A stretch of 64,000 nt of DNA from Williamsia phyllosphaerae (GCF_014635305.1 NZ_BMCS01000002.1:558001-622000); one strand, 5' to 3'; shown: positions 9,201 through 17,784, counted from the first letter of the stretch. Notes: generated by a model from the letters alone, not told the origin. Translations and numbers: made by a program.

Positions 9201-9821
9201 TCGGGCACCCGCGGCGGCGGCGGCCGATCGCAGCTCGCCGGAGGCCGACACCGACATGGTGCGCGTCTCGGTCAGCACCGACGACGATCCGGCGGTCGAC
9301 GGAGCGGGGTGCGGCCGGTGCGACAGGCTCGTCGGCGCCGGGATCGGGTCGAGGTCGGTGGTCCAGAAGTCCAGGGCGGCGGCGGGGATGTCGCGGTGTG
9401 TCGGACGCCTGCGTGCGCTCTCCCGACGCGGGGCGTCGCCGTTCACCCGGGCGCTGTAGGCGACGGCGAGGTGGTGGAGCAGCCGCACGCCCGGGGACCC
9501 GTCGGCGGTGGTTGGCCGCCCGCTCAGGTGCAGGATCTGGGCGCCGGGGCCGATGTCGATGAGGTGGGCGGCGATGTCCGGGGCGGCGCCCGCGACGACG
9601 TGGTCGAACGACTCCATCCACCGCACCGCGGCCGCACGGGGTCGGTCCTGTGCACTCAGATCGAGGGTGTCGAGGGTGATGATCGGGGCCGCGGCGCTCG
9701 GGGTCGCGCCGACCCGCGTGACCACATCGCGCAGGGCCGCGGTGAGCGCGTCCCGGTCGAGGGTGCCGTCGAGCTCGACGTAGACCGCGACGTGAGCGGT
9801 GTCTGCTGCCAGGGTGGGCAC
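6288..9821 (-). CDS. NRPS-like protein with degenerate catalytic motifs (C-A-A)
   Basis: 1177 residues in one intact frame. The GTG start at 9821 has a GAGGAGG ribosome-binding site 8 bp upstream. The layout is a condensation-like region (about 1-390), an adenylation-like region (about 430-770) and a second one (about 795-1177). The condensation motif HHxxxDG is replaced by HLSGRPTTADG (98-108). Core A3 of the first adenylation domain reads IAFGDDGAGVVLTHR, without the phosphate-binding TSGTTGxPKG, and its A7 YRTGD is VRTGAAA. The second has YSAADGAPVRG for A3 and a normal YRTGD, but the protein stops at GRSDSFA, before the A10 lysine. No carrier or thioesterase domain is present. It is unlikely to be a working synthetase. 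It could be a relic or a repurposed scaffold. The neighbours give no biosynthetic context. Confidence 0.88.
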   Translation of the reverse strand: MPTLAADTAHVAVYVELDGTLDRDALTAALRDVVTRVGATPSAAAPIITLDTLDLSAQDRPRAAAVRWMESFDHVVAGAAPDIAAHLIDIGPGAQILHLSGRPTTADGSPGVRLLHHLAVAYSARVNGDAPRRESARRRPTHRDIPAAALDFWTTDLDPIPAPTSLSHRPHPAPSTAGSSSVLTETRTMSVSASGELRSAAAAAGARVETIVVAAVAGYVTGLCRSDEVLIGLPAIVAPTADRAPTADRAPTAVTLPLRLAATPHTTVADAVAATGSRIDEARAHSAGWRNHPLRELLAAAPAGQGPVVNVIPSLGPVRFADVDGDVFVLCGGPIDDLRVNVYESRDERIRVDLEAHPDRYLRAELRAHHARFLDYLSRFIAASATTRLATLDVISMAEHIEVVDEPNATDVLMPPATVTELIEMGMARDHDRAAVTGDGAPVDVLTHGELDCRANQLTRVLLAAGVGPESVVGVMTADRVAGITAMLAVLRAGGAVLPLDPTHPATTIAHRIAGARPMCVVTDRVLDDVVGDADDAVWPGEPTSATGYDAIPPWVEAIPLDAAELDEVPDDPISASELNAPGHLGNPVWIAFGDDGAGVVLTHRAVANRLQWLQAHRSPTAAEQMCLGAVPTTEWLWNALLPLAVGATIDLTCAPAVESVLSGPAETAFGVLPRRGTAETSDGTAGRPVWNTAVYVLDAFLRPLPVGAIGEVYVAGDQIARGYVSDPGASADRFVANPFRPGARMVRTGAAALRRPDGSISYVDTDRLAPIAPDAESVATPPRTLAEMVAVVAGTDPDAVAAVVDDGADRTSITFRELDRRSNQWARLLIACDVGPEDVVAVALPRGLDALIAIWAAVKSGAAFVTIEPRAVTGRGVDPVVRQVIADSRVRFGFVDAATAQDMSPAAGTVRWMSMDGASYRTVVACLSVRPIRDTARHARLDVDHLAYVAYSAADGAPVRGVAVSHRVLSMIADEQRRRCGVDRFSRTLHATSGDGPIPVLEVLLAISTGARMIIATDAARDRADDLVRVLRGDAITHAFLDVATAESLSPNGLPDLRVMVAGQGRSTPELIGRWTAPDRRVLTALGDPDAATGLVVLDHDLRPVPAGTPGELYVTGPALARGFLGSAALTATRFVATPAHLGNDRAGSILYRTGDIVTMSADGRLTYLGRSDSFA
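9063..9098. repeat. 18-bp tandem repeat inside the NRPS-like gene
   Basis: Two exact tandem copies of an 18-bp unit, GGCGGTGGGGGCGCGATC, are followed by a diverged partial third copy. In the protein they give the hexapeptide TADRAP repeated at about residues 240-252, in a loop of the condensation-like region. Confidence 0.8.
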
Positions 9822-9945
9822 GCGTTTCCCTCCTCGTCGGCACTCGATCGATATCCGGTGTTCGCTCGGTGGCGAGAACCTGTTACCGGGAGTACTTCGT
9901 AGTGGGGCGGCGCGTGGATTGGTCCCGCTCAGCGAGGCGGGGCGG

Positions 9946-11634
9946 TCACCGTCCGGCCGCGGCGACGCGGGCCTGGACGGCGTCGATCAGAACGGTCGGG
10001 ATGTCACGCGGATCCTGTGCCACGTAGCTGGTCCCGCCGGGTGTCGCCTCGGCGATCTGCTTGAGGGCGTCGGTGTCGGCGTCGTCGGAGATGCCGATGG
10101 TCAGGACCAACACCGGACGTGCCGGGTCCTGCAGTTTCTTCAGACGATCGAGCAGGGTCTGCAGGCTGACGCTTCCGGGATCCTCGTTGCGACCGTCGGT
10201 GAGGATGATGACGCTGTTCGAGTAGTTCGGGTCGTAGCTGTCCTGCACCTTCTGGAAGGCGGCCAGGGTGGTGTCGTACAACCCGGTACCACCGCCGACG
10301 TACTGGCGGTAGTCGTCGGCGCGCTTGTTCAGGAACTGCCGCTGGGTCTGCCCGTCGGGCCGGACGGAGTCCTCGCGGGCGATCGGGGCGATCTCCACCC
10401 AGTCCTGGCCGGGACCGCCCTTGTCGATGGAGAAATACCACATGCCGATCTCGGTGTTGTTCGGGAACAGCTTGTTGCCGGTGAGCGCGGCCTGCACCAG
10501 CAGGTCGGCGCGCGTGGTGTCACCGACCGCCTCGTCCATCGACCCCGACACGTCCATGGCGACCAGCGTGCGGATCGGCACGGCGAGCACCGACCACTGA
10601 CGAAGCGTCTTCTCCTCCTGCGACGGATCCTTCAACACGATCCTGTTCACCTGGCCCACCCCGACGCCGGTCAGCGGTGTGGCCGCGGGGTCGCGGTAAC
10701 CGGCGGCGTTGAGGGCGGTGGTCCCGGCCTGCGAGCGGAGCGCCTGCGCGAACTCCTCCCCCGCGGTGCGGGCGACGTCGCGCTTGGCTGCGGCCGCGGT
10801 GACGAGCATCGGGTAGTCGAGCAGCGTCGTGCCCGCCGTCGGGATCGTCGCGGTGAGCTTCGTCGTCGGATTCGCGCGCGCGAACGACACGAACTCCTGC
10901 TCGGTGGTGACGACCGGGGTGGCCGAGGCGTTGGCCAGCGCCAGCCGGTTGGCCTCGCTGTCGTCGTCGGCGCGCAGGTTGCCCTGCTGGATGGCGAGGA
11001 TCGTCATCGCGTCGCTCATTTCCTTGGCGGTGAGCGTCCCCTTCTCGACCGCGGCGAGCGCACCGACGATCGGGGCGTCACCGGTGGACGAGTCCAGCGG
11101 GCTGCCGATGCGCAGGTTGGGCAGCTTCATCACCTCGACCCAGTTCGTCAGCGCGGGCACCGCGGTCCCCGCGACCACGGCCGGCGACGTCGCGACCGAT
11201 GGGACGACGATGTCGGTGGGGACGCCGACCTGTGTGGTGACGGTGGTCGCGCGGCCGGTCGAGTCGGCCACCCACAGATCGGGCGCCTGGTCGCCACGGG
11301 TCAGTTCCCCGGGGATCCGGGCACCCGAGGCGGCCGCGATGGCGAAGTCGTAGCAGGAGTCCGCCGACGCTTGTGGCGCAACGGCTTTGAGCGCCGAGGT
11401 CATGGACGGATCGGCGGCGATGGAGATGTCGGTGCGCGTGGCGCAGTCGGGTCCGCTGTCACGCAGGACCGTCGCCCACACGACACCACCGGCGACGAGC
11501 GCCGCGACGACCACGAGGGCGAGGACCACCCATCCGCGGCGGCGGCGGCGTCGGGTGTCCCCCCGGGCGGTGTCGTGGCGAGTGCCCGACGGGGCCCCGT
11601 CGGCGGACGATCCGTCGGCGGTGTGCCGTCCCAT
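9946..11634 (-). CDS. Membrane-anchored solute-binding plus VWA-domain protein
   Basis: 562 residues. A basic cytoplasmic N-terminus (RRRRRRG, 29-34) is followed by one transmembrane helix (about 35-56). A PstS/ModA-like substrate-binding region (about 62-335) comes next, then a von Willebrand A domain with a MIDAS motif DVSGS at 361-365. The bulk is therefore outside the membrane as a type II anchored protein. VWA domains bind metal and protein partners, so an envelope assembly or sensing role is plausible, but the partner is unknown. The ATG at 11634 has an AGGGGAG ribosome-binding site. It is transcribed toward the NRPS-like gene with a 124-bp gap, so it is not clearly in one operon with it. 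Confidence 0.82.
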   Translation of the reverse strand: MGRHTADGSSADGAPSGTRHDTARGDTRRRRRRGWVVLALVVVAALVAGGVVWATVLRDSGPDCATRTDISIAADPSMTSALKAVAPQASADSCYDFAIAAASGARIPGELTRGDQAPDLWVADSTGRATTVTTQVGVPTDIVVPSVATSPAVVAGTAVPALTNWVEVMKLPNLRIGSPLDSSTGDAPIVGALAAVEKGTLTAKEMSDAMTILAIQQGNLRADDDSEANRLALANASATPVVTTEQEFVSFARANPTTKLTATIPTAGTTLLDYPMLVTAAAAKRDVARTAGEEFAQALRSQAGTTALNAAGYRDPAATPLTGVGVGQVNRIVLKDPSQEEKTLRQWSVLAVPIRTLVAMDVSGSMDEAVGDTTRADLLVQAALTGNKLFPNNTEIGMWYFSIDKGGPGQDWVEIAPIAREDSVRPDGQTQRQFLNKRADDYRQYVGGGTGLYDTTLAAFQKVQDSYDPNYSNSVIILTDGRNEDPGSVSLQTLLDRLKKLQDPARPVLVLTIGISDDADTDALKQIAEATPGGTSYVAQDPRDIPTVLIDAVQARVAAAGR

Positions 11635-11759
11635 GTCTCCCCTGTCGTCGTCGCACCGGAAAACTGTGCGGTATCGACCGGATCCTAGTGCACGGGGCTA
11701 TCCGGCGAGGACCTGCTGAAACTCCGCCGTGGATGCGCAGAAGTCGTAGTGCAGGGACG

Positions 11760-12200
11760 TCACTCGGCGAAGACCTGCGTGAACTTGGCCAGCGACGCGT
11801 GCAGGTCCGAATGGACCAGTTTCGCGGCGGCCTTGCCCGCGGGGCCGATCATCGGCAGACCACCGAGGTCGAGGTCGAACTTCACCGTCGATCCGGAGCC
11901 CGACTCGGTCACCGCGAGGGTGAGGTCGACCTTCACCCCGCCCTTGCCCTTGCCCTTCAGGCTCACCTGCTTCGGGGGATCGAACTTGTCGACGGTCCAC
12001 TCGAACCGCACGCGGGTGCCCTTGACCGCCACGACCGACGAGATCTTGAGGCCCTTCTTCAGGTCCTCGGACTTCGGGACGTCGCTGCGCCATCCGTCGT
12101 GGATGGTCAGCCACTCGTCGAAGCGGGAGAGGTCGGACACGTACTTCCACGCGACGTCGGGGGTAAGGGGGACGTCGACACTGTCGCTCACTGAGGCCAT
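11760..12200 (-). CDS. SRPBCC-family protein, Rv0910 toxin-like
   Basis: 146 residues forming one START/SRPBCC helix-grip fold, with VDVPLTPDVAWKYVSDLSRF at the N-terminus, a W-x-I-H-x-G-W segment and a C-terminal amphipathic helix. This layout resembles mycobacterial Rv0910, described as the toxin of the Rv0909/Rv0910 pair. The matching antitoxin-type gene is not adjacent here but 8 kb away at 20212. It is last in the acyl-CoA catabolic gene row, 45 bp after the hydroxyacyl-CoA dehydrogenase, so a lipid- or acyl-binding housekeeping role is an equally fair reading. Confidence 0.75.
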   Translation of the reverse strand: MASVSDSVDVPLTPDVAWKYVSDLSRFDEWLTIHDGWRSDVPKSEDLKKGLKISSVVAVKGTRVRFEWTVDKFDPPKQVSLKGKGKGGVKVDLTLAVTESGSGSTVKFDLDLGGLPMIGPAGKAAAKLVHSDLHASLAKFTQVFAE

Positions 12201-12245
12201 GCGCTCACCATATTCGGTCGAGCGCCATCGGCCGGTGGCGGTATC

Positions 12246-13163
12246 TCAGCGCGTCGTGGATTCCCCGTCGGTGTCGGCGAGTGCGGCGAGAACGGCCCGG
12301 GTGCGTCGGTCGCGGCGAGCAGCGAGTTCGGCGTAGACCTCCTCGCCGGTCCCGTAGGTCGCCTCGACCGCGTCGACGAGTCGTTCCATGGCGTCGGGGT
12401 CGGTCGCCGGGACACCGGGTTCGATGCCGCCGGTCTGCGCACCGACACCCGCGAGCAGGTGTCGGATACCGCCCGGCCCGCCGCCGAGGACGTTGCCCTC
12501 GAACAGGCCGATGGTGGCCCACCGCAGGCCGAGCGAGTTTCGCAGGATGGTGTCGAGGTCGGCGGGCGAGACGACCCCCGTCTGCACCAGATAGCGCGCC
12601 TCACGGGAGATGGCCGCCTGCAGCCGGTTCGCGACGAACCCGGGTAGCTCCGTGCCGATGACGACGGGCTCCCGGTCCAGTGCGCGATAGAGCGCGACGG
12701 CGCCGTCGGTGGTCGTCGACGCCGTGCGCGTCCCGGGCAGGACCTCCACCAGCGGCATCAGCTCGGGCGGGTTGAAGGGGTGCCCGACGAGCACCCGCGC
12801 CGCGACGTCGGCGTCGAGGTCCACGGCGATCTCCGAGGCGGTGATCGACGAGCTCGAGGTCGCCAGCACGGCGTCGCCGCGGGCGGCCGCACCGATGTCT
12901 GCGAACAGTTGCTGTTTCATCGGCAGGCGTTCGGGGCCGTTCTCCTGCACCAGATCTGCGTCGGAGACGGCGTCGGCGAGGTCGGCAGCGGCGCGCACGG
13001 TTGCCGAATCCGGGAAGGCGGCGGCCACGATCTCGGCGAGGTCGGGTCGGGGGTCGGTGATCGCCACGGTCCAGCCGTGGGCGTCGGCCAGACGGGCCCA
13101 GGACAGTCCGATGACGCCGGCGCCGACGATCGCGATGGTCGGTGTGGTGTTCTCCGCGTTCAT
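12246..13163 (-). CDS. 3-hydroxyacyl-CoA / L-carnitine-type dehydrogenase
   Basis: 305 residues. The N-terminal Rossmann fold starts IAIVGAGVIGLSWARLA (GxGxxG), and the HPFNPPELMPLVEVLPG segment carries the catalytic histidine. The C-terminal half is the all-helical dimerisation domain. Size and motif resemble stand-alone enzymes of the L-carnitine dehydrogenase/lambda-crystallin group rather than the larger fatty-acid oxidation fusions. It would oxidise a 3-hydroxy group with NAD+. Its ATG (13163) overlaps the stop of the upstream propeller gene in an ATGA, so the two are translationally coupled. The CoA-transferase and acyl-CoA dehydrogenases upstream support a role in breaking down an activated acid. 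Confidence 0.87.
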   Translation of the reverse strand: MNAENTTPTIAIVGAGVIGLSWARLADAHGWTVAITDPRPDLAEIVAAAFPDSATVRAAADLADAVSDADLVQENGPERLPMKQQLFADIGAAARGDAVLATSSSSITASEIAVDLDADVAARVLVGHPFNPPELMPLVEVLPGTRTASTTTDGAVALYRALDREPVVIGTELPGFVANRLQAAISREARYLVQTGVVSPADLDTILRNSLGLRWATIGLFEGNVLGGGPGGIRHLLAGVGAQTGGIEPGVPATDPDAMERLVDAVEATYGTGEEVYAELAARRDRRTRAVLAALADTDGESTTR

Positions 13164-14071
13164 GATCCGATCCCCACGATCCCGGTGAAGGCACTGCCCG
13201 GAACCGACGCGACGACACGTTCGGCGGGCGCATCGGAGCGGGTGGGCACCGCGCGAACGGTGCCGTCGAGCGCGGTCACGTAGGCGATTCCGGCGTCGGT
13301 GTCGACGGCGAGGCCGATGGCCTCGGCGAAATCGTCGGCCAGGATGGTCGGTGTGGGCGCGGTGGTCCCGGCTTCCGGGACCTGTGCGCAGTTGAGGGTG
13401 TTGCCGCGCGGGGCAGCCCCTCGATCGGTCCAGAACAGGGTGTCCGATGCTGCGTCGATCCACAGGTCGATGGGCTCGGGCAGACCCGACCACAGGGTCT
13501 CGATGTCGGTGCGGGACTCCGCGGTCTCGCCGTCGGGGATGTCGATGCCGGCGCGGAAGATCCGCCCGGCGTCGCCCTTCGACGGCCCCTTCTGCGTCCA
13601 GTAGAGCAGGCCGGCGGTCGCGTCGACGGCGATCCCGACGCACTGGTCCTCGATCGCCACGAGCCCGGTCGCCGGATCACGCTTCGTGACAATCAGATCG
13701 ATGAGATCGGTCCCGTCGAGCCGCGATCGGCTGACGCGGCCGCCCTCACGGTCACACCAGTAGAGGAATCCGCCGGCGATCGCGAGTTGCTTGCCGGTCG
13801 TGATGTCTCCGTCGGCGACGACGGTGGTGACGTCGGTGCCGTCGACCCGCGCCGATCGGAGGCCACCGTTGCGCTCGGTGAAATCCGCTTCCGACGCGCC
13901 ACGACGGGGACGACCCATCAGGGTCCACCAGATGCGGTCACCCGCAGGGTCCGAGACGATGCCGTCGGGGGCCGAACCGGTCTCGGCGACCACGGTGCTC
14001 ACCGTGCCGTCGAGATCGATCCGGCGCACAGCGGCGCCCACGATGTCGAGAACCAACAGATGGTTGAACAT
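13160..14071 (-). CDS. YWTD-type beta-propeller protein
   Basis: 303 residues without a signal peptide. Repeated aromatic blades IWWTLMG, FLYWCDREGG, LLYWTQKG and LFWTDRG, each followed by an R-x-D-L/V-D-G-T-type strand, mark a six-bladed propeller related to LDL-receptor YWTD and SMP-30/NHL proteins. The start ATG at 14071 has a GAGAGG site 8 bp upstream; a longer in-frame extension lacks a site and covers the previous gene's end. It sits inside the catabolic operon, 10 bp after the acyl-CoA dehydrogenase and overlapping the dehydrogenase that follows. It may be a lactonase-like hydrolase of the pathway, but I see no catalytic residues to confirm this. Confidence 0.8.
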   Translation of the reverse strand: MFNHLLVLDIVGAAVRRIDLDGTVSTVVAETGSAPDGIVSDPAGDRIWWTLMGRPRRGASEADFTERNGGLRSARVDGTDVTTVVADGDITTGKQLAIAGGFLYWCDREGGRVSRSRLDGTDLIDLIVTKRDPATGLVAIEDQCVGIAVDATAGLLYWTQKGPSKGDAGRIFRAGIDIPDGETAESRTDIETLWSGLPEPIDLWIDAASDTLFWTDRGAAPRGNTLNCAQVPEAGTTAPTPTILADDFAEAIGLAVDTDAGIAYVTALDGTVRAVPTRSDAPAERVVASVPGSAFTGIVGIGS

Positions 14072-14081
14072 GATCGACCTC

Positions 14082-15269
14082 TCAGGCGTGGACGGCATCG
14101 GCGTTGTTGAGCAGCGCGCTCGGTGCTCGCAGGACGGTGTCGGAGGCGACGGCGCGTCGGCGTGCGGCCGACACCCCACCGAAGCCGGCGGTGAGGCCGA
14201 TGAGACGCGCCGCGTGGTGGCCGACCTCGGACTCGTAGGTCATGCCGATGCCGCCGTGCAGCTGGATGATCTCCTCGGCGACCGTGGTGGCTGCGTCGCA
14301 GACGTAGACGAACGCGTCGTCGGCGGTCTCGCGGAGGTCGACACCCTCCGTGTTCTCGGCGGTGACCGCCTCGGCGACGGCGGTGGCCCGCAGCGCCATC
14401 GACCGGGCGAGCTCGACCTGCGCGTAGAGGTCGGCGGCGCGGTGCACGAGCGCCTGGAACGACGACAGCGGGACGCCGAACTGCTTGCGGCTCTTGAGGT
14501 AGTCGACCGTCTGGGTCAGACCGGCCTCCATCAGTCCGATCGCCTCACCGGTGACGGCGATCCGGGCCTGGGCGAACGCGGAGTGCAGGGCGCCCACCAC
14601 ATCGGACTGCTCCGGGGTGTCGCCGAGCAGGACCGCCGGGGTCTGCTCGAAGGCGACCTGCGAGGCGTGTGTCCAGTCGCTGGTGCGGCCGTCGGTGCGG
14701 GTGATGCCCGCGGAGTCGGAGTCGACGATCACCACATGGGTCCTACCGTCGGTGTCGGTGACGGTCACCAGCAGCTTCTGGGCCTGGTCAGCGTGCAGCA
14801 CCGGCGATTTCACACCGCTCACGGTCGCGGTTCCGTCGTCGTGCACCGTCACGGTGACCGCGGGGGCGGCGTCCCACGCGCGGGTGGGTTCGGCGTGTGC
14901 GACAGCCACGGTGAACTCGCCCGCGGCGAGCGCACCGAGGAGTTCCTTGGCCTGCGTGGGGGTTCCGAGCGCGGCGATCAGCCAGGCGGGCAGCACCACG
15001 CCGTCGAGCAGCGGCTCGGTGGCGGCGTGGCGACCGATGGCCTCGAGGGTGGCGTAGAGCTCCACCGGTCCGGCGCCGGAGCCGCCGTGCTCGTCGGCGA
15101 TGGTCAGCCCGATCAGGCCCATCTCGGCGAGGGTGTCCCAGACACGTTGATTCCAGCCGAGTTCGGTGGACGTGGCGGCTGCGCGGCCGCCGGTGCCGTA
15201 GTCACGTCCGACTGCGGCGTGCACGGTGTCGAAGAGTAGTTGTTGGTCGTCGTTCAGATCGAGGTTCAT
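14082..15269 (-). CDS. Acyl-CoA dehydrogenase (second subunit type)
   Basis: 395 residues of the FAD-dependent acyl-CoA dehydrogenase fold. The helical N-domain starts MNLDLNDDQQLLFDTVHAAV. The middle beta-domain is shortened, and the C-terminal helical domain carries AEEIIQLHGGIGMTYESEVG. The ATG at 15269 has a GGAAGGGG site. The partner gene 69 bp upstream is another acyl-CoA dehydrogenase. Adjacent, unequal FadE pairs in mycolic actinobacteria commonly form alpha2beta2 heterotetramers with one FAD per pair, so that arrangement is likely here. The substrate is not determinable from sequence. Confidence 0.88.
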   Translation of the reverse strand: MNLDLNDDQQLLFDTVHAAVGRDYGTGGRAAATSTELGWNQRVWDTLAEMGLIGLTIADEHGGSGAGPVELYATLEAIGRHAATEPLLDGVVLPAWLIAALGTPTQAKELLGALAAGEFTVAVAHAEPTRAWDAAPAVTVTVHDDGTATVSGVKSPVLHADQAQKLLVTVTDTDGRTHVVIVDSDSAGITRTDGRTSDWTHASQVAFEQTPAVLLGDTPEQSDVVGALHSAFAQARIAVTGEAIGLMEAGLTQTVDYLKSRKQFGVPLSSFQALVHRAADLYAQVELARSMALRATAVAEAVTAENTEGVDLRETADDAFVYVCDAATTVAEEIIQLHGGIGMTYESEVGHHAARLIGLTAGFGGVSAARRRAVASDTVLRAPSALLNNADAVHA

Positions 15270-15338
15270 GGTGGTGACCCCTTCCATGGAGTGGGTGGAG
15301 TGGTCGTCGGGCCGGGGTGGTCTACAGACCCACATTGG

Positions 15339-16511
15339 TCAGAGATTCAGGATGGTTTTGGCGATGACGCCGCGCTGGATCTCGTTAGAGCCACCGAAGA
15401 TCGACAGCTTGCGCAGGTTCAGGTACTGGGTGGCCGAGGCGGTCGCGGCCTCGTCGGCCTGCAGCGGACCGTCGGTGTGCACCAGGGCCGCGTCGGTTCC
15501 GGCGGCGGTCATCCGCAGACGGGTCAGTTCCTGCAGCGTGCGCGTGCCCTCGAGCTTGAGCAACGACGACACCGGGCTGGCGGCACCGTTCTCCGAGGCG
15601 CCGGTCACGCGCAGCTGGGTGGCCTCCAGGGCGAGCAGCTTGGTCTTGATCGCGTGCATGGAACCGCGGAACGCCGCGTCCTGCGCGAGTGCCCCGGTTC
15701 CGGTCGGCGTCGTCTGCGCGCTCGCCGCGAGATCGGCGAAGACGCGCTGGGCGGTACCGACATGCGCGATGCTGTTCCGCTCGTTGCCGAGCAGGAACTT
15801 GGCGTAGGTCCAGCCCATGTTCTCCTCCCCGACGAGGTTCTCGGCGGGGATGACGACGTTGTCGAAGAAGAATTCGTTGACCTCCGCGCTGCCGTCGACC
15901 AGGGTGATCGGTCGGCGCTCGATTCCGGGTGTGGTCAGGTCGAGGAGCAGGAACGAGATGCCCTGCTGTTTGCGGGCGGCCTCGGGGTTCGTCCGGGCGA
16001 GGACGAACATCCAGTCCCCATACTGCCCGAGAGTGGTCCAGGTCTTCTGCCCGTTGAGGACGTAGACGTCGCCGTCACGCCGTGCGGTGGTCTTGAGCGA
16101 GGCGAGGTCGGAGCCGGCCTCGGGCTCGGAAAAGCCCTGTGACCACCAGATGTCCAGGTTCGCGGTCGCAGGCAGGAACTTCTGCTTCTGCTCCTCACTG
16201 CCGAACTCGGCGATGATCGGGCCGACCATCGACACGTTGAACGCGAGCGGTTGCGGCACGGCCGCGCGCTGCAGTTCCGATCCGTAGATGTGCGACTGCG
16301 TCGCGGTCCAGCCCTTACCGCCCCACTGCGCGGGCCAGTGCGGCACGGCGAGACCGTGGCGGTTGAGGATGCGCTGGCTGGTGACGATGTCGTCGTGGGT
16401 GGTCTGGTTCAGTGCGCTGCGGCGGCGGATGTCGGCGGGCACCTCGTCGAGGAACACCTCGCGCAGGTGATCGCGGAATTCGATGTCGGCACTCGAGAGT
16501 TCGAGGTCCAT
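15339..16511 (-). CDS. Acyl-CoA dehydrogenase (catalytic-type subunit)
   Basis: 390 residues with the complete three-domain fold. The middle domain has WWSQGFSEPEAGSDLASLKTTA, the FAD/substrate loop, and NGQKTWTT. The C-terminal domain ends with LRKLSIFGGSNEIQRGVIAKTILNL, the FAD-contact motif. The start ATG at 16511 has an AAGGAG site 7 bp away. It is followed by a second acyl-CoA dehydrogenase and preceded (46 bp) by a CaiB-type CoA-transferase. The set therefore activates an acid to its CoA thioester and then desaturates it. Confidence 0.92.
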   Translation of the reverse strand: MDLELSSADIEFRDHLREVFLDEVPADIRRRSALNQTTHDDIVTSQRILNRHGLAVPHWPAQWGGKGWTATQSHIYGSELQRAAVPQPLAFNVSMVGPIIAEFGSEEQKQKFLPATANLDIWWSQGFSEPEAGSDLASLKTTARRDGDVYVLNGQKTWTTLGQYGDWMFVLARTNPEAARKQQGISFLLLDLTTPGIERRPITLVDGSAEVNEFFFDNVVIPAENLVGEENMGWTYAKFLLGNERNSIAHVGTAQRVFADLAASAQTTPTGTGALAQDAAFRGSMHAIKTKLLALEATQLRVTGASENGAASPVSSLLKLEGTRTLQELTRLRMTAAGTDAALVHTDGPLQADEAATASATQYLNLRKLSIFGGSNEIQRGVIAKTILNL

Positions 16512-16557
16512 GGCGGTTCTCCTTCGTGAATTACGGCGAACGGGTCGGCGGCGGGGT

Positions 16558-17784
16558 TCAGGCGGTCGCGGGGGTACGGACCGCGTCGAGCACCTCGTCG
16601 GTGCTGGCTCCCGCGCGCTCCGCGTGCCGGTAGAAGCCGGTCGGGGTCTGCGAGAGGTGCAGGGGGTTGGCCACCACGCGGATGGTGCCCTCGGTGGGGT
16701 GTTCCATCTCGGTGATGAGTCCGACCTCCCGGACGTACGGGTCCTGCGGCAGGTCGGCGATGTCGACCACCAGGCCGTAGGGCATGTCGTTGGCGGTGAG
16801 GTACTCCTCCCACTCCGCGGTCGTCTTGGCGGTCGAGTGGGCGAGGACCTTCTCGATGCCCGCGGTGAACGTCGGGCGGTCGATGGTCGGCGACAGCCAC
16901 GCGGGATCGGCGGCGTCCTCGGTCAGCCCGGCGCCGATGAGCAGCTTGCGCACGGCCTCGTTGGTGTAGGGCACCGCGGCGATGGCGCCACCGTCGGCGG
17001 TGCGCATGGCGGCGTGGGCGCCGGTGAGACTCAACGGGTTCCCGACATCGCCGGCGGCGGGGACGAAGACGTCGCCGGCCATGTGCTCGACCATGTTCAC
17101 CGCGATCATCGCGTCGGCCATGGCGAGCTGCACGTGCTGGCCCTGCCCGGTCCGTAGCTGGTGGTACAGCGCGGCGAGGACACCGTTGAGCAGGTACAGG
17201 CCCGCGGTCTTGTCGGCGATGAAGGTCGGCATGAACTGCAGCGAGCCGCCTGCGCGGTCCTGCAGGCTGACCAACCCGGACACGGCCTGGATGACCTCGT
17301 CGTAGGCGGGGCGGTTGCCCTGCGACGAGGTGGGTGCGAAGCCCTGCGCGTGTGCGTAGACGAGGTGCGGGAAGCGCTCGTGCAATGCGTCGTAACCGAG
17401 CCCGAGGCGGTCGAGCGCGGCGGCGCGCATGTTGGTCACGAGCACGTCGGCGTCGGCGAGCAGCGCGAACAGGTCCTCGAGCCCCTTCGGGTCCTTGAGG
17501 TTGATCGCGACGCTGCGCTTGTTGCGGTTGACCTGCATGTAGAGCGGGGCCATGCCGGGGTTGCGACCGGTGTTGGCCGGTGACTGCCGGGCGGTGTCGA
17601 AGGGCGGCTCGATGCGGATCACGTCGGCGCCGAAATCGCCGAGGATCTGGGTCGCGTACGGGCCCATCACGACGGTGGAGATGTCGATGACGGTGACTCC
17701 GGCGAGGGGACCGGCGTTCTGCGCGGTGGTGCCGGCCGTGGTGGCGGTGTCTGCTGTGTTGCTCGTGGCTTCCGTGTTGCTCAT
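16558..17784 (-). CDS. Class III (CaiB/BaiF) CoA-transferase
   Basis: 408 residues. The first 25 are a low-complexity T/A/N tail; the family fold starts at GPLAGVTVIDIS. The catalytic aspartate is Asp162 in NRPAYDEVIQAVSGL, matching the GxPxxDxxxQAxxG block of formyl-CoA and crotonobetainyl-CoA transferases. LGDFGADVIRIEPP is the N-terminal CoA-binding signature. It is first in the minus-strand operon and would load CoA onto the acid handled by the following enzymes. A LysR gene is divergent at 17882, with a T-N11-A dyad between. Confidence 0.92.
   Translation of the reverse strand: MSNTEATSNTADTATTAGTTAQNAGPLAGVTVIDISTVVMGPYATQILGDFGADVIRIEPPFDTARQSPANTGRNPGMAPLYMQVNRNKRSVAINLKDPKGLEDLFALLADADVLVTNMRAAALDRLGLGYDALHERFPHLVYAHAQGFAPTSSQGNRPAYDEVIQAVSGLVSLQDRAGGSLQFMPTFIADKTAGLYLLNGVLAALYHQLRTGQGQHVQLAMADAMIAVNMVEHMAGDVFVPAAGDVGNPLSLTGAHAAMRTADGGAIAAVPYTNEAVRKLLIGAGLTEDAADPAWLSPTIDRPTFTAGIEKVLAHSTAKTTAEWEEYLTANDMPYGLVVDIADLPQDPYVREVGLITEMEHPTEGTIRVVANPLHLSQTPTGFYRHAERAGASTDEVLDAVRTPATA

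Noticed and set aside
6288..9821. An NRPS biosynthetic gene cluster
   Set aside because: No carrier domain, thioesterase, MbtH-like protein, tailoring enzyme or transporter adjoins the NRPS-like gene.
9881..9895. GTTACCGGGAGTA shared between 9882 and 17802
   Set aside because: A 13-bp match between two places in 64 kb is expected by chance, and only the copy at 17803 completes a dyad.
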